From positions 1-57,420 of the forward strand of contig JAFZUV010000006.1 in assembly GCA_017618135.1 (NCBI GenBank): DNA of 57,420 nucleotides. Reading direction: 5' to 3'. The stretch comes from Clostridia bacterium (GTDB lineage Bacteria > Bacillota > Clostridia > Oscillospirales > Acutalibacteraceae). The notes under the pieces are model-generated. The model ran no database searches. It had not been told where the DNA came from and saw only the letters and a list, made by a program, of their open reading frames with translations. A program made the position numbers and the translations under genes. Positions 41,097 through 49,541 of this stretch are shown here, piece after piece; position 1 is the first letter of the stretch, and every line of letters starts with the position of its first letter.

Positions 41097-41118
41097 AATT
41101 TCAAAAAGGAGTAAAGAT

Positions 41119-41820
41119 ATGATCATTTCAAAAGAAGTAGAGAATATGTGTCCTGTAACAAAGGGTCCGCATCACGGCCCTGCTCCGATCCCCGAGGAGG
41201 CAAAATGGGTACAGGCGAAGGAAATTAAAGATATTTCCGCTTATACTCACGGCGTAGGCTGGTGCGCGCCTCAACAGGGAGCCTGCAAGCTTTCTCTTAA
41301 TGTTAAAGAGGGAATTATAGAGGAGGCTCTTGTTGAGACTATCGGCTGTTCAGGTATGACTCATTCGGCGGCTATGGCGGCGGAAATTCTCCCCGGCAAG
41401 ACCGTTTTGGAGGCTCTCAATACCGACCTCGTTTGTGACGCTATAAATACCGCTATGCGCGAGCTTTTCTTGCAGATAGTTTACGGTCGTTCACAATCCG
41501 CTTTCTCTGAGGACGGTCTTTCAATAGGTGCGGGTATGGAGGACCTCGGTAAGGGTGCCCGCTCAATGGTGGGTACTATGTACGGCACCAAGCTTAAGGG
41601 TGTCCGTTATCTTGAAATGACCGAGGGATACTGTACTAAGATGGCTCTTGATGAAAATGATGAAGTTATCGGCTATGAGTTTGTGTCACTCGGCAAAATG
41701 ACCGATTTTATCAAAAAGGGTATGGAGCCTAATGAGGCTTATGAGAAATCTATCGGTCATTACGGAAGATTCAGTGAAGAAGACGGTGCGGTCAAATATA
41801 TCGACCCGCGCAAGGAATAA
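41119..41820 (+). CDS. NifU/IscU-like iron-sulfur scaffold protein, GGGtGRT partner
   Basis: A 233-residue protein related to Fe-S assembly scaffolds. It is found in anaerobes directly before the GGGtGRT protein, as here with 14 bp between them. Cys residues available for cluster binding lie in GWCAPQQGACKL, TIGCSGMTHSAAMAAE and EGYCTKMAL. The frame extends upstream to an ATG at 41,080, but that is at the expected transcription start. The ATG at 41,119 has AAAAAGGAG eight bases before it and begins MIISKEVENMCPVT, so I chose it. The exact reaction of the pair is not established; a role in an Fe-S or redox process specific to anaerobes is the common view. Confidence 0.85.
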   Translation: MIISKEVENMCPVTKGPHHGPAPIPEEAKWVQAKEIKDISAYTHGVGWCAPQQGACKLSLNVKEGIIEEALVETIGCSGMTHSAAMAAEILPGKTVLEALNTDLVCDAINTAMRELFLQIVYGRSQSAFSEDGLSIGAGMEDLGKGARSMVGTMYGTKLKGVRYLEMTEGYCTKMALDENDEVIGYEFVSLGKMTDFIKKGMEPNEAYEKSIGHYGRFSEEDGAVKYIDPRKE

Positions 41821-41834
41821 GGAGGAGAGAAGTT

Positions 41835-42845
41835 ATGGCACAGTTTGAAGGTTATGAGAGACGCGAGGCCAAGATTCTCGCCGCTTTGAAGAATTACGGA
41901 ATTTCATCTATTGACGAGTGTAAAGAAATCTGTCAGGCTAAGGGCATTGACCCGTATACCATCGTACAGGAAACTCAGCCTATATGCTTTGAAAACGCTA
42001 AGTGGGCATATACAGTAGGTTCCGCTATTGCTATTAAGGAAGCTGAGCGTACGGGTGATAAGTCTGCGGCTGCGGCTGCGGCTAATATTGGTATAGGTCT
42101 TCAGTCGTTCTGTATTCCCGGCTCGGTTGCCGAAAACCGCAAGGTCGGTCTTGGTCACGGTAACCTCGGCAAAATGCTTTTATCGGAGGAAACAGAGTGC
42201 TTTTGCTTCTTAGCAGGTCACGAGTCCTTTGCGGCGGCTGAGGGCGCAATTAAGATTGCTCTTAATGCTAATAAGGTTCGTAAACAGCCGCTTCGCGTTA
42301 TCCTTAACGGTCTCGGTAAGGATGCGGCATATATAATTTCAAGAATAAACGGCTTTACCTATGTTGAAACCGAGTTTGACCCCTATACCGAGGAGGTTAA
42401 GGTGATATATGAAAAGCCGTTCTCAAAGGGCGCTCGCGCTGATGTTAAATGTTACGGCGCCGATAATGTGCCTGAGGGCGTTGCTATTATGAAGCTTGAA
42501 AAGGTCGGCGTTTCCATTACGGGTAACTCCACTAATCCTACTCGCTTCCAGCATCCTGTTGCCGGCACTTATAAAAAGTGGTGCATTGAAAACGGAAAAA
42601 GTTACTTCTCGGTAGCTTCCGGTGGCGGCACAGGCCGTACACTTCATCCGGATAATATGGCGGCAGGCCCGTCTTCTTACGGTATGACCGATACTATGGG
42701 CCGTATGCATTCCGACGCGCAGTTTGCAGGTTCTTCTTCGGTTCCTGCCCATGTTGAAATGATGGGACTTATCGGCGCCGGCAACAACCCTATGGTTGGT
42801 ATGACTGTTGCCTGCGCGGTAGCGGTGGAAGAGGCGCTTAAGTAA
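41835..42845 (+). CDS. GGGtGRT protein
   Basis: A 336-residue soluble protein named for its signature, here ASGGGTGRTLHPDN near residue 262. It is conserved in Bacteroidetes and Clostridia and nearly always follows the Fe-S scaffold protein, as here. Other clear segments are GLGHGNLGKMLL, FLAGHESFAAAEGA, ILNGLGKDAAYIISRI and GLIGAGNNPMVGMTVACAVAVEEAL. The Gly-rich signature suggests binding of a nucleotide or phosphate, but function is undetermined. The ribosome site is AAGGAGGAGAG. Codon choice looks like that of a well-expressed gene (many CGC, GGT and AAG codons), and a strong terminator follows. I am sure of the family, not of the role. Confidence 0.9.
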   Translation: MAQFEGYERREAKILAALKNYGISSIDECKEICQAKGIDPYTIVQETQPICFENAKWAYTVGSAIAIKEAERTGDKSAAAAAANIGIGLQSFCIPGSVAENRKVGLGHGNLGKMLLSEETECFCFLAGHESFAAAEGAIKIALNANKVRKQPLRVILNGLGKDAAYIISRINGFTYVETEFDPYTEEVKVIYEKPFSKGARADVKCYGADNVPEGVAIMKLEKVGVSITGNSTNPTRFQHPVAGTYKKWCIENGKSYFSVASGGGTGRTLHPDNMAAGPSSYGMTDTMGRMHSDAQFAGSSSVPAHVEMMGLIGAGNNPMVGMTVACAVAVEEALK

Positions 42846-42863
42846 AATATATCTGATTAGATA

Positions 42864-42897
42864 ACAAAACCCAAGACCTTTGCGTCTTGGGTTTTGT
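42864..42897 (+). terminator. Terminator of the GGGtGRT operon
   Basis: A perfect 14-bp stem, ACAAAACCCAAGAC at 42,864-42,877 with its complement at 42,884-42,897, has a six-base loop and an upper-side T4 within the 3' arm. It lies 18 bp after the stop codon and also faces the end of the convergent ABC gene. Confidence 0.82.
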
Positions 42898-42929
42898 GCG
42901 TTAAAAGCAGTTTAAATTATTTTATTCTA

Positions 42930-43664
42930 TTAAACCGAAGTTTGAGTATAAAGATCGCAAACCTCATCGGTTTCTCCTATCATCTTTATTTTTCCTTTTT
43001 CTATCCACGCGACGCGGTCACAAAGCCGCTTTATCTGGTCTATGGTGTGCGATACAATAATTACCGTTGTGCCGCCGCTCATAAGCTCGTCAATTCGCTT
43101 TTCGCACTTTTCCTGGAACAGAAAATCGCCGACCGCCAGTATTTCGTCAACTATAAGAATATCCGGTTTTGTAACGGTGGCTATTGCAAATCCTACTCGC
43201 GCCACCATACCCGAAGAATAGTTCTTCATAGGAATATCAATAAACTGATGAAGCTCTGTAAAATCTACTATTTCATCAAACTTTTCGTTTATATATTCCT
43301 TTGAATAACCTAAAACGGCACCGTTTAGATATATGTTTTCTCTGGCGGTAAGGTCCATATCAAAACCGGCTCCGAGTTCTATAAGCGGTGATATAGTGCC
43401 GTTTACTTTAACAGAACCAGTGGTGGGCTTATATATGCCTGAAATGATTTTTAAAAGTGTGGATTTACCGCAACCGTTAAGACCTACAAGGCCGAAAACT
43501 TCGCCTGCCTTTATTTCAAGATTTATATCATCCAACGCGACAAATTTTTCGAAAAACAGTTGTTTTTTGAAAAATTTGATTAAATACTCCTTGATACTGT
43601 CAACCTTTTCCTTTGCCATATTAAAGTGCATTGACACATTTTTAATCTCAACAGCATTGCTCAA
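42930..43664 (-). CDS. Polysaccharide/teichoic acid export ABC ATPase (TagH/Wzt-like)
   Basis: The ATPase of a two-gene exporter of undecaprenyl-linked polysaccharide or teichoic acid. Motifs: GLNGCGKSTLLKIISG (Walker A), YSSGMVARVGFAIA (signature) and ILIVDEILAVGD (Walker B), plus the LIELGAGFDMDLTARENIYLNG stretch typical of the TagH/Wzt/RfbE group. It lacks the C-terminal carbohydrate-binding domain of long Wzt proteins. The frame opens at a GTG (43,673) that overlaps the ribosome site GGAGG. The TTG at 43,664 lies 8 bases after that site and gives MSNAVEIKNVSMHF, so I take it as the start. It is adjacent to the permease gene. No glycosyltransferases lie nearby, so the glycan is probably made from another locus. 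Confidence 0.9.
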   Translation of the reverse strand: MSNAVEIKNVSMHFNMAKEKVDSIKEYLIKFFKKQLFFEKFVALDDINLEIKAGEVFGLVGLNGCGKSTLLKIISGIYKPTTGSVKVNGTISPLIELGAGFDMDLTARENIYLNGAVLGYSKEYINEKFDEIVDFTELHQFIDIPMKNYSSGMVARVGFAIATVTKPDILIVDEILAVGDFLFQEKCEKRIDELMSGGTTVIIVSHTIDQIKRLCDRVAWIEKGKIKMIGETDEVCDLYTQTSV

Positions 43665-43679
43665 TCTTACCACCTCCGA

Positions 43680-44477
43680 TTACATATACAAAACGAATTT
43701 ATCCTGTTTAGCCTTAAATACGGCTATGCCGATTATCAGCATAACTATTGAGCAAGCCAGGCATACAACATTATCCCTAATGCCGGGAATTGTACCGTAA
43801 ACCACGACGCTTCTGAAATACTCTACAAAATAATACATAGGGTTCAATTTCATAATAAACATAAGCTTTGGATGGTCGTTGAGTATGCCGAGCGGATAAA
43901 TTATCGGCGTTGCATACATCCAAGCGGTGAGAAAGACGCTGTAGATGTGGAGAATATCCCTGAAAAACACCGTGAGTGCCGATAAAAGAAGACTCATACC
44001 TATTGAGAAAATTAAAGCGTATATGATTGGTATAAAAATCAAAACTATTGTTGCATGAAATTCAACGCGCGACACAACCATTACTATAAATACCGCTATT
44101 AGTGAAAAAAGCATATTTACAAAAGCGAACATACATTTTTCAAGCGGAAAAATGTATTTCGGTATATATACCTTCTTTATAAGCTGAGACGCTGAAAATA
44201 CCGACATCATAGATGTTGATGTTGCTTCGGATACAAAATTAAATATTGTGGCACCCGTAAGGTAATAAATATGGAACGGCACGGAAAGACCGCCGAATTT
44301 TCCGCCCATACCGAAAAGAGTGGAAAATACCGTAGATATTACCGCCATCATAAGAAGGGGATTTAAAACACTCCACAGAATGCCTAAAATCGACCTGCGG
44401 TATTTGACCTTTATGTCTCTGTTTATAAGATTAAACAACAAGTATCTGTATCTTAAAAAAGTTTGAAAGTATTTCAA
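43680..44477 (-). CDS. Polysaccharide/teichoic acid export ABC permease (TagG/Wzm-like)
   Basis: A 265-residue ABC-2 membrane protein, partner of the ATPase encoded just downstream. It has about six membrane helices, with the family segments DIKVKYRRSILGILWSVLNPL near the start (amphipathic region before helix 1), ATIFNFVSEATSTSM, FFRDILHIYSVFLTAWMYATPIIYPL and LNPMYYFVEYFRS. It should pass lipid-linked glycan across the cytoplasmic membrane. The start codon is TTG at 44,477, with GGAGG eight bases upstream; a promoter lies further up, so this gene leads the operon. Length and motifs are normal. The substrate (O-antigen-like, teichoic acid or other wall glycan) is not decidable here. Confidence 0.9.
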   Translation of the reverse strand: MKYFQTFLRYRYLLFNLINRDIKVKYRRSILGILWSVLNPLLMMAVISTVFSTLFGMGGKFGGLSVPFHIYYLTGATIFNFVSEATSTSMMSVFSASQLIKKVYIPKYIFPLEKCMFAFVNMLFSLIAVFIVMVVSRVEFHATIVLIFIPIIYALIFSIGMSLLLSALTVFFRDILHIYSVFLTAWMYATPIIYPLGILNDHPKLMFIMKLNPMYYFVEYFRSVVVYGTIPGIRDNVVCLACSIVMLIIGIAVFKAKQDKFVLYM

Positions 44478-44513
44478 GATTATACCTCCGTGAATCTTTT
44501 CAAGTCATCACAT

Positions 44514-44542
44514 ATTTTACCACAAAGAAAATCTTAATACAA
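44514..44542 (-). promoter_or_regulatory. Promoter of the TagGH-like operon
   Basis: On the minus strand, TTGTAT (44,542-44,537) and TAAAAT (44,519-44,514) are 17 bp apart, placing the transcription start about 30 nt before the TTG start codon. It diverges from the purA promoter. Confidence 0.5.
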
Positions 44543-44614
44543 GTATTTATTGTGAGTGTTTCCGGCAAAATAAGCCGCTTTGCATAATTATTATAACTGT
44601 TTTACGCTTTTTTG

Positions 44615-44643
44615 TTGAAAATAGCATGAAAATGTATTATAAT
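44615..44643 (+). promoter_or_regulatory. Promoter of purA and the downstream gene run
   Basis: TTGAAA (44,615-44,620) and TATAAT (44,638-44,643) are 17 bp apart. Start of transcription near 44,650 leaves a leader of about 30 nt, too short for a purine riboswitch, and none is visible. Confidence 0.75.
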
Positions 44644-44678
44644 ATGCAGGTAAATTTTTTATATTAGGGGATAGTTGT

Positions 44679-45956
44679 ATGGTAAAAGCAGTTGTCGGCG
44701 CTAACTGGGGCGACGAAGGAAAGGGCAAAATAACCGATATGTTATCGGGTAACGCCGATATTGTAGTGCGGTTCCAGGGGGGAGCCAATGCCGGTCACAC
44801 CATTCATAACAAGTACGGTAAATTTGCTCTTCACACTATGCCTTCCGGCGTGTTTAACGAGGGCGTGACTAATTGCATCGGCAACGGCGTGGCTTTAGAT
44901 ATTGATAAACTTTTAAAAGAGTACGACGAGATAATAAGCCGCGGTGTTCCGAAGCCCAATCTTGTTATCAGCGAGCGCTGCCAAATGGTTATGCCGTATC
45001 ATGTGCTTTTTGATGTTTATGAAGAGGAGAGACTCGGCAAGGCAAGCTTTGGCTCTACAAAATCGGGGATAGCGCCGTTTTACTCAGATAAATACGCGAA
45101 GATAGGATTTCAAGTATGTGAGCTTTTTGATGAAAAGGCTTTAAAAGAGAAAATTGACCGCGTGCTTGAAGTCAAAAATATTGTGATAGAAAATTTGTAT
45201 CATAAACCACCGATAAACGACGATGAGCTTTTTAGTAAAATGCTCGCTTGGCGTGAGGGAATAAAGGACTTTGTCGGTGACGTGCGCAAGCTCTGTTTCG
45301 AAGCTGATAAAGCCGGAAAAACAATATTGCTGGAGGGTCAGCTCGGAACATTAAAAGATACCGATCACGGAATTTATCCGATGGTGACATCATCAAACAC
45401 AACAGCCGCATACGGCGCGGTGGGCACAGGACTTCCTCCATATTCAATAAAGGAAGTTTATACTGTCGTTAAGGCATATTCCTCAGCCGTCGGAGCAGGT
45501 GCTTTTGTAAGTGAAATATTCGGAAAAGAAGCGGAAGAAATGAGAAATCACGGCGGCGACGGCGGCGAGTACGGTGCCACAACAGGCAGACCGCGCAGGA
45601 TGGGCTGGTTTGATTGCGTAGCAACCCGTTACGGATGTGATGTTCAAGGCACTACACACCCGATTCTCACTGTTGTTGACGCACTCGGATACCTTGATGA
45701 AATCAAGGTTTGTGTCGGCTATGAAATTGACGGCCTAATAACAAAAGATTTTCCCGTAACAAACAAGCTTGAAAAGGCGAAGCCGGTATTACATACCTTG
45801 AAGGGTTGGAAATGTGATATTTCCGGTATCAAAAACTATTCTGACTTACCTGAAAACTGCAAAAAATATATTGAATTTATTGAGGAACAAATTGGCTATA
45901 AATTTGCTATGATAAGTAACGGTCCGGCAAGAGAAAATATTATAATAAAGGAATAA
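44679..45956 (+). CDS. purA: Adenylosuccinate synthetase
   Basis: PurA joins IMP and aspartate using GTP to make adenylosuccinate, the first committed step from IMP to AMP. The 425-residue length is that of the family. Motifs visible: GANWGDEGKGKITD at residues 8-21 (P-loop with catalytic Asp), GGANAGHTI with the catalytic His, ERCQMVMPYH, GSTKSGIAPFYSDK, LEGQLGTLKDTDHGIYP, the TTGRPRRMGWFD stretch and the C-terminal ISNGPARENII. AGGGG precedes the ATG. It heads a run of six close genes to 50,321, the others mostly for RNA decay, tRNA modification and ribosome rescue. It may be co-transcribed with them, since only 4 bp separate it from yhaM. Confidence 0.97.
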   Translation: MVKAVVGANWGDEGKGKITDMLSGNADIVVRFQGGANAGHTIHNKYGKFALHTMPSGVFNEGVTNCIGNGVALDIDKLLKEYDEIISRGVPKPNLVISERCQMVMPYHVLFDVYEEERLGKASFGSTKSGIAPFYSDKYAKIGFQVCELFDEKALKEKIDRVLEVKNIVIENLYHKPPINDDELFSKMLAWREGIKDFVGDVRKLCFEADKAGKTILLEGQLGTLKDTDHGIYPMVTSSNTTAAYGAVGTGLPPYSIKEVYTVVKAYSSAVGAGAFVSEIFGKEAEEMRNHGGDGGEYGATTGRPRRMGWFDCVATRYGCDVQGTTHPILTVVDALGYLDEIKVCVGYEIDGLITKDFPVTNKLEKAKPVLHTLKGWKCDISGIKNYSDLPENCKKYIEFIEEQIGYKFAMISNGPARENIIIKE

Positions 45957-45960
45957 TAAG

Positions 45961-46932
45961 ATGAACTTTAATACTATTGACGATAATGGCAGAATAGAAG
46001 GCTTTTGTATCGTAAAAAGCGTTGAGAAAAAGACCTCATCCAAAGGAGATGTTTATCTTGATTTTACGCTTTCGGATTCGTCGGGTGAAATAAACGCCAA
46101 GCTTTGGCGGTATATTCCGTCGGAGCACGGGGAATATAAAGCTCAGGATATAGTTAAAGTGCGAGGCACTATAAGTGTATATAACGGTTCCGATCAGCTG
46201 CGTGTAGAGCGCATAAGGACCGTTTATGAGAGCGATAAGGTTAGAATTGAAGATTTGGTTCGCAGTGTAGGGTATTCAGGCGAAGAAATGTTTGACGAAT
46301 TATTTGCTTTGGCGGATGGTTTTTCGGACGAAGAACTAAAAACGGTGGTTACGGCAATACTTTCCGATAACAAGGAAAAGCTTCTGTATTTTCCTGCCGC
46401 ATTCAAGCTTCATCACGCGGTTCGCGGGGGACTTTTGATGCACGCGTTATCCATAGTGAGGCTGAGTGAAAGCGTATGTAAAATATATCCTTTTGTTGAT
46501 AGAGAACTCTTGATTTCGGGCGCGATACTTCATGATATTTCAAAGCTTGATGAGTTCAATGTAGGTGAACTTGGCATAGCAGAAGGCTATACCGTAGAGG
46601 GAAATTTGCTCGGCCATTTGGCAATGGGCGCTTCAAAAATTGATGAGTATGCAAAGCGTCTCGGCATAAGTCGAAAAACTTCGGTTTTGCTCCAGCATAT
46701 GATACTTTCTCATCACGGAGAGCCGGAGTTCGGCGCGGCGGTCAGACCTATGTTTATAGAGGCAGAGATTCTTGCAGAGCTTGATTTGCTGGATTCGAGA
46801 ATTTATGAAATGCGTGAGGCTGTAAGTTCGGTAAAACCTGATGAATTCTCCGGCCGGATGTGGGCTCTTAATGACCGCAAACTTTATAATCATAACAGAA
46901 AAACGCTTGAAGACAATACAAAACTGTTTTAA
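45961..46932 (+). CDS. yhaM: YhaM-type 3'-5' exoribonuclease (OB-fold plus HD domain)
   Basis: 323 residues in the two-part layout of YhaM/CBF1: an OB-fold nucleic-acid-binding domain at about 1-90 (YLDFTLSDSSGEINAKLWR, DIVKVRGTISVYNG) and an HD phosphohydrolase domain at about 140-300 with HHAVRGGLLMHALS, GAILHDISKLDEF and MILSHHGEPEFGA. YhaM of Bacillus is a Mn-dependent 3'-5' exonuclease that trims mRNA ends by a few nucleotides. All HD metal ligands appear present. It starts 4 bp after purA with AAGGA seven bases before the ATG. The family call is firm; activity on RNA versus DNA is taken from relatives. Confidence 0.9.
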   Translation: MNFNTIDDNGRIEGFCIVKSVEKKTSSKGDVYLDFTLSDSSGEINAKLWRYIPSEHGEYKAQDIVKVRGTISVYNGSDQLRVERIRTVYESDKVRIEDLVRSVGYSGEEMFDELFALADGFSDEELKTVVTAILSDNKEKLLYFPAAFKLHHAVRGGLLMHALSIVRLSESVCKIYPFVDRELLISGAILHDISKLDEFNVGELGIAEGYTVEGNLLGHLAMGASKIDEYAKRLGISRKTSVLLQHMILSHHGEPEFGAAVRPMFIEAEILAELDLLDSRIYEMREAVSSVKPDEFSGRMWALNDRKLYNHNRKTLEDNTKLF

Positions 46933-46949
46933 CGGAAAGGGAGAAAATT

Positions 46950-47150
46950 ATGAAGATTACTAAAGATATGATAATAGGTGACATTCTTGATATGGATGAA
47001 ACCGCCGGCAAGTATTTTTTTGAAATAGGCATGCATTGCCTCGGTTGTCCGGTATCGCGCGGCGAGACTGTTGAGCAGGCGTGTATGGCGCATGGTACCG
47101 ACTGTGATGCGCTTATATCCGCTCTCAACCGTCATTTTGAAGAAAAGTGA
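46950..47150 (+). CDS. DUF1858 small protein
   Basis: A 66-residue protein of the DUF1858 family, seen in anaerobes alone or fused to redox proteins such as hybrid-cluster-associated ones. The core is intact: ITKDMIIGDILDMD, YFFEIGMHCLGCPVSRGETVEQAC. The CxxC pair in HCLGCP could bind metal or act in thiol chemistry; its function is not known. GGGAG lies before the ATG. It is 17 bp after yhaM and 1 bp before trmK, so it belongs to the same run. Confidence 0.85.
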   Translation: MKITKDMIIGDILDMDETAGKYFFEIGMHCLGCPVSRGETVEQACMAHGTDCDALISALNRHFEEK

Positions 47151-47151
47151 T

Positions 47152-47844
47152 ATGAGAATTTCAAAAAGGCTTAAACTGATATCCGATATGGTGCAGTCGG
47201 GCAGTAAAGTTTGTGATGTCGGAACCGACCACGGCTATCTGTCCGCCTTTTTGTATAAATCGGGCAAATGCCTTAGTGTTTGCGCTACCGATATAAGAGA
47301 AAAACCGCTTAACAAGGCAAGACGCAACCTGTCCGCCTGCGGTGCTGATGATGTAAATCTATACCTTTGTGACGGGCTTGACGTAATCTCGAGAGATATG
47401 GCTGATACCGTTATAATTGCCGGAATTGGCGGAGAGGTTATATCGGGTATTATAGATCGTGCTTTATTTCTTAGAGACGAAACAGTGTCGCTTATTTTGC
47501 AGCCTACTACCGGTGCCGGCAGATTGCGCGACTATTTAGCGGGCGCGGGATTTGTTGTTGTGTGTGAAAAGGCGGTAGAGGATAACGAAAGAATCTACAG
47601 CGTTATGAAGTGCCATTTTGGCGGTATTTCTTATCCGATTGATTCGCTTCGCAGGACGATAGGGCTTATAAGACCCGATTATCCTGAGGGAAAAGCATAT
47701 ATTAAAAAGCAATATATCATAGCTCAAAGGCGTGCGGATGAGCTTAAGAATACCGGCAAAAATACATCTTGCTGTTTTGAAAGCCGCGATATTGCAAGTA
47801 AGCTTAAAATATTACTCGGTGAGGGGGATTCAAATGGCATTTGA
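47152..47844 (+). CDS. trmK: tRNA (adenine22-N1)-methyltransferase TrmK
   Basis: A 230-residue SAM-dependent methyltransferase of the TrmK (YqfN, DUF633) family, which methylates N1 of A22 in tRNA. Motifs: VCDVGTDHGYLSAFL (SAM loop), CATDIREKPLNKARRNL (second strand acidic residue), DTVIIAGIGGEVISGII and LILQPTTGAGRLRDYL. The open frame reaches back to 47,071 inside the DUF1858 gene. I prefer the ATG at 47,152, which begins MRISKRLKLISDMV as in the family, although its ribosome site is weak and translation may be coupled to the gene before. In many Bacillota trmK is next to a Nif3-like gene; here rqcH follows instead, overlapping by 11 bp. Confidence 0.92.
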   Translation: MRISKRLKLISDMVQSGSKVCDVGTDHGYLSAFLYKSGKCLSVCATDIREKPLNKARRNLSACGADDVNLYLCDGLDVISRDMADTVIIAGIGGEVISGIIDRALFLRDETVSLILQPTTGAGRLRDYLAGAGFVVVCEKAVEDNERIYSVMKCHFGGISYPIDSLRRTIGLIRPDYPEGKAYIKKQYIIAQRRADELKNTGKNTSCCFESRDIASKLKILLGEGDSNGI

Positions 47845-49540
47845 CGGCGCTTTTTTACATACGGTAATGCGGGAAATCAAATGCGCAGAGCTCTCTCGTG
47901 TTGAAAAAATATACCAACCGTATAAAGATGAGTTGGTACTGCATTTAAAGAAAAAAGACTTTTCATCTAAACTACATGTATCGGTAAGAAACGGTTCCGG
48001 AAGAATAGGATTTACAAACGATAAATTTGAAAATCCTGCGGCGCCACCTATGTTTTGTATGTTGGCGAGAAAGGTGTTTTCTTCCGCTTGGTTTATTTCC
48101 GCTGAGCAAAAGGGACTTGAAAGGGTAATTGAGTTAAATTTTCAAGCGGTAAACGAAATGGGTGATATAACTGAGCCTAAAATAATATGTGAGTTTATCG
48201 CCGGTTCAAATAATATAATTCTTTGCGACGAGAACGGAAAAATACTTGATGCTTTAAGCCGCAGTGATATTACCGCGAACCGCATTATAATGCCGGGTGC
48301 CGTCTACACATATCCTGAGGGTCGCGGAAAGCTCAGTATACTTGATACAAAAACAGAAAAAATCATATCAGAGGTGAAAGGCAGGGGCGGCAAAGTCGCT
48401 GACGCACTGCTTGGCGTGCTTGACGGTTTTTCGCCCCTCGTTTGCAGGGAAATTGCGTTTTCAGCTTTCGGGAGGACGGATATTGAAACAGTAGGCGCCG
48501 ATTTGACCGCTCTTACCATACCACTTGAAAATTGTCGCAGAGCTTTGACCGGAGAAGCAAAGTATACTGCTTTATATGAAAACGGTGTACCTAAAGAGTT
48601 TTCTTTTATTGATATTAACCAATATGGCGGTTTTTATCAAAAAAAGCAGTTTTCTTCCGCCGGAGAAATGTTGAATGAGTTTTACTATGAGCGCGATAAG
48701 GCTGCAAGACTTAAAAAGCAAAGCGGAGATATTTTAAGGGCGGTTAATAATCTTCTTTCGCGTGCAAAACGCAGAAAAGCCCTTAGGGAAAAGGATCTGT
48801 ACAGTACTAAAGACCGTGAAAATCTGCGAGTAAAAGGTGAATTAATAAAAGCAAATATACATGCCATAAAAACCGGTGATATGTATTGTGATGTTCAGAA
48901 TTTTTATGATGAAAACCTTAAGACGATAAGGATTAAGCTTGACCCTGCTTTAAGTCCCGCCGCAAACGCGGCTAAATATTTCAAAAATTATAAAAAAAGC
49001 TGCGTCGCATTTGCAAGTCTCGGTGATTTGATTGAACAAGATACAAAGGAAATAGATTATCTTGATTCGGTGCTTGATAGCATTGAAAGGGCACGGGGAA
49101 ATACTGACATTGCGGAAATAAGGCAAGAGCTGCAAAGCGCCGGATATTTAAGAGGGAAAAGCAGTGCGCGTAAGCAAAACTCAGTGTCGCAAATCGAACA
49201 ATACAAGTCCGAAGAGGGTTATAAAATCTTTGTAGGACATAACAATATTCAAAACGATTATATTACCACCCGTCTCGCCGATAAAAACGATATGTGGTTT
49301 CACACCAAGAATATACACGGCAGTCATGTGATAGTCAAAAGCGGCGGCAATGAGTTGAGTGAAAATACAGTGCTTTATGCCGCAAAACTTGCCGCCGAGA
49401 ATTCGCGGGCTAAGAACTCCTCAAAAGTTCCGGTAGATTATACGCCCGTAAAATATGTCAAAAAGCCGGCGGGGGCTAAAGCCGGTATGGTTGTTTACAC
49501 AACCAATAAAACTGTGTTTGTCACACCCTGGGAGGATTAA
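47834..49540 (+). CDS. rqcH: NFACT protein RqcH (ribosome quality control, Ala-tailing)
   Basis: RqcH binds stalled 50S subunits with peptidyl-tRNA and recruits tRNA-Ala to add alanine tails that mark the chain for degradation. 568 residues: NFACT-N at about 1-200 (DGAFLHTVMREI), helical middle at about 240-440, and NFACT-R near 450-565 (KIFVGHNNIQNDYITT, DMWFHTKNIHGSHVIV). The frame is open from 47,732, but the ATG at 47,834 has GAGGGGG before it and gives the usual MAFDG start, overlapping trmK by 11 bp. At the site equivalent to the Asp97-Arg98 pair of Bacillus RqcH, the sequence is GLERVI, with Glu96 for Asp. Older annotations call this family fibronectin-binding protein. Confidence 0.92.
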   Translation: MAFDGAFLHTVMREIKCAELSRVEKIYQPYKDELVLHLKKKDFSSKLHVSVRNGSGRIGFTNDKFENPAAPPMFCMLARKVFSSAWFISAEQKGLERVIELNFQAVNEMGDITEPKIICEFIAGSNNIILCDENGKILDALSRSDITANRIIMPGAVYTYPEGRGKLSILDTKTEKIISEVKGRGGKVADALLGVLDGFSPLVCREIAFSAFGRTDIETVGADLTALTIPLENCRRALTGEAKYTALYENGVPKEFSFIDINQYGGFYQKKQFSSAGEMLNEFYYERDKAARLKKQSGDILRAVNNLLSRAKRRKALREKDLYSTKDRENLRVKGELIKANIHAIKTGDMYCDVQNFYDENLKTIRIKLDPALSPAANAAKYFKNYKKSCVAFASLGDLIEQDTKEIDYLDSVLDSIERARGNTDIAEIRQELQSAGYLRGKSSARKQNSVSQIEQYKSEEGYKIFVGHNNIQNDYITTRLADKNDMWFHTKNIHGSHVIVKSGGNELSENTVLYAAKLAAENSRAKNSSKVPVDYTPVKYVKKPAGAKAGMVVYTTNKTVFVTPWED

Positions 49541-49541
49541 C

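Noticed and set aside
42894-43304. Plus-strand frame of 136 residues over the ABC ATPase
   Set aside because: Antisense to the Walker-B half of the ATPase and rich in Tyr/Arg noise; the minus-strand gene explains the sequence.
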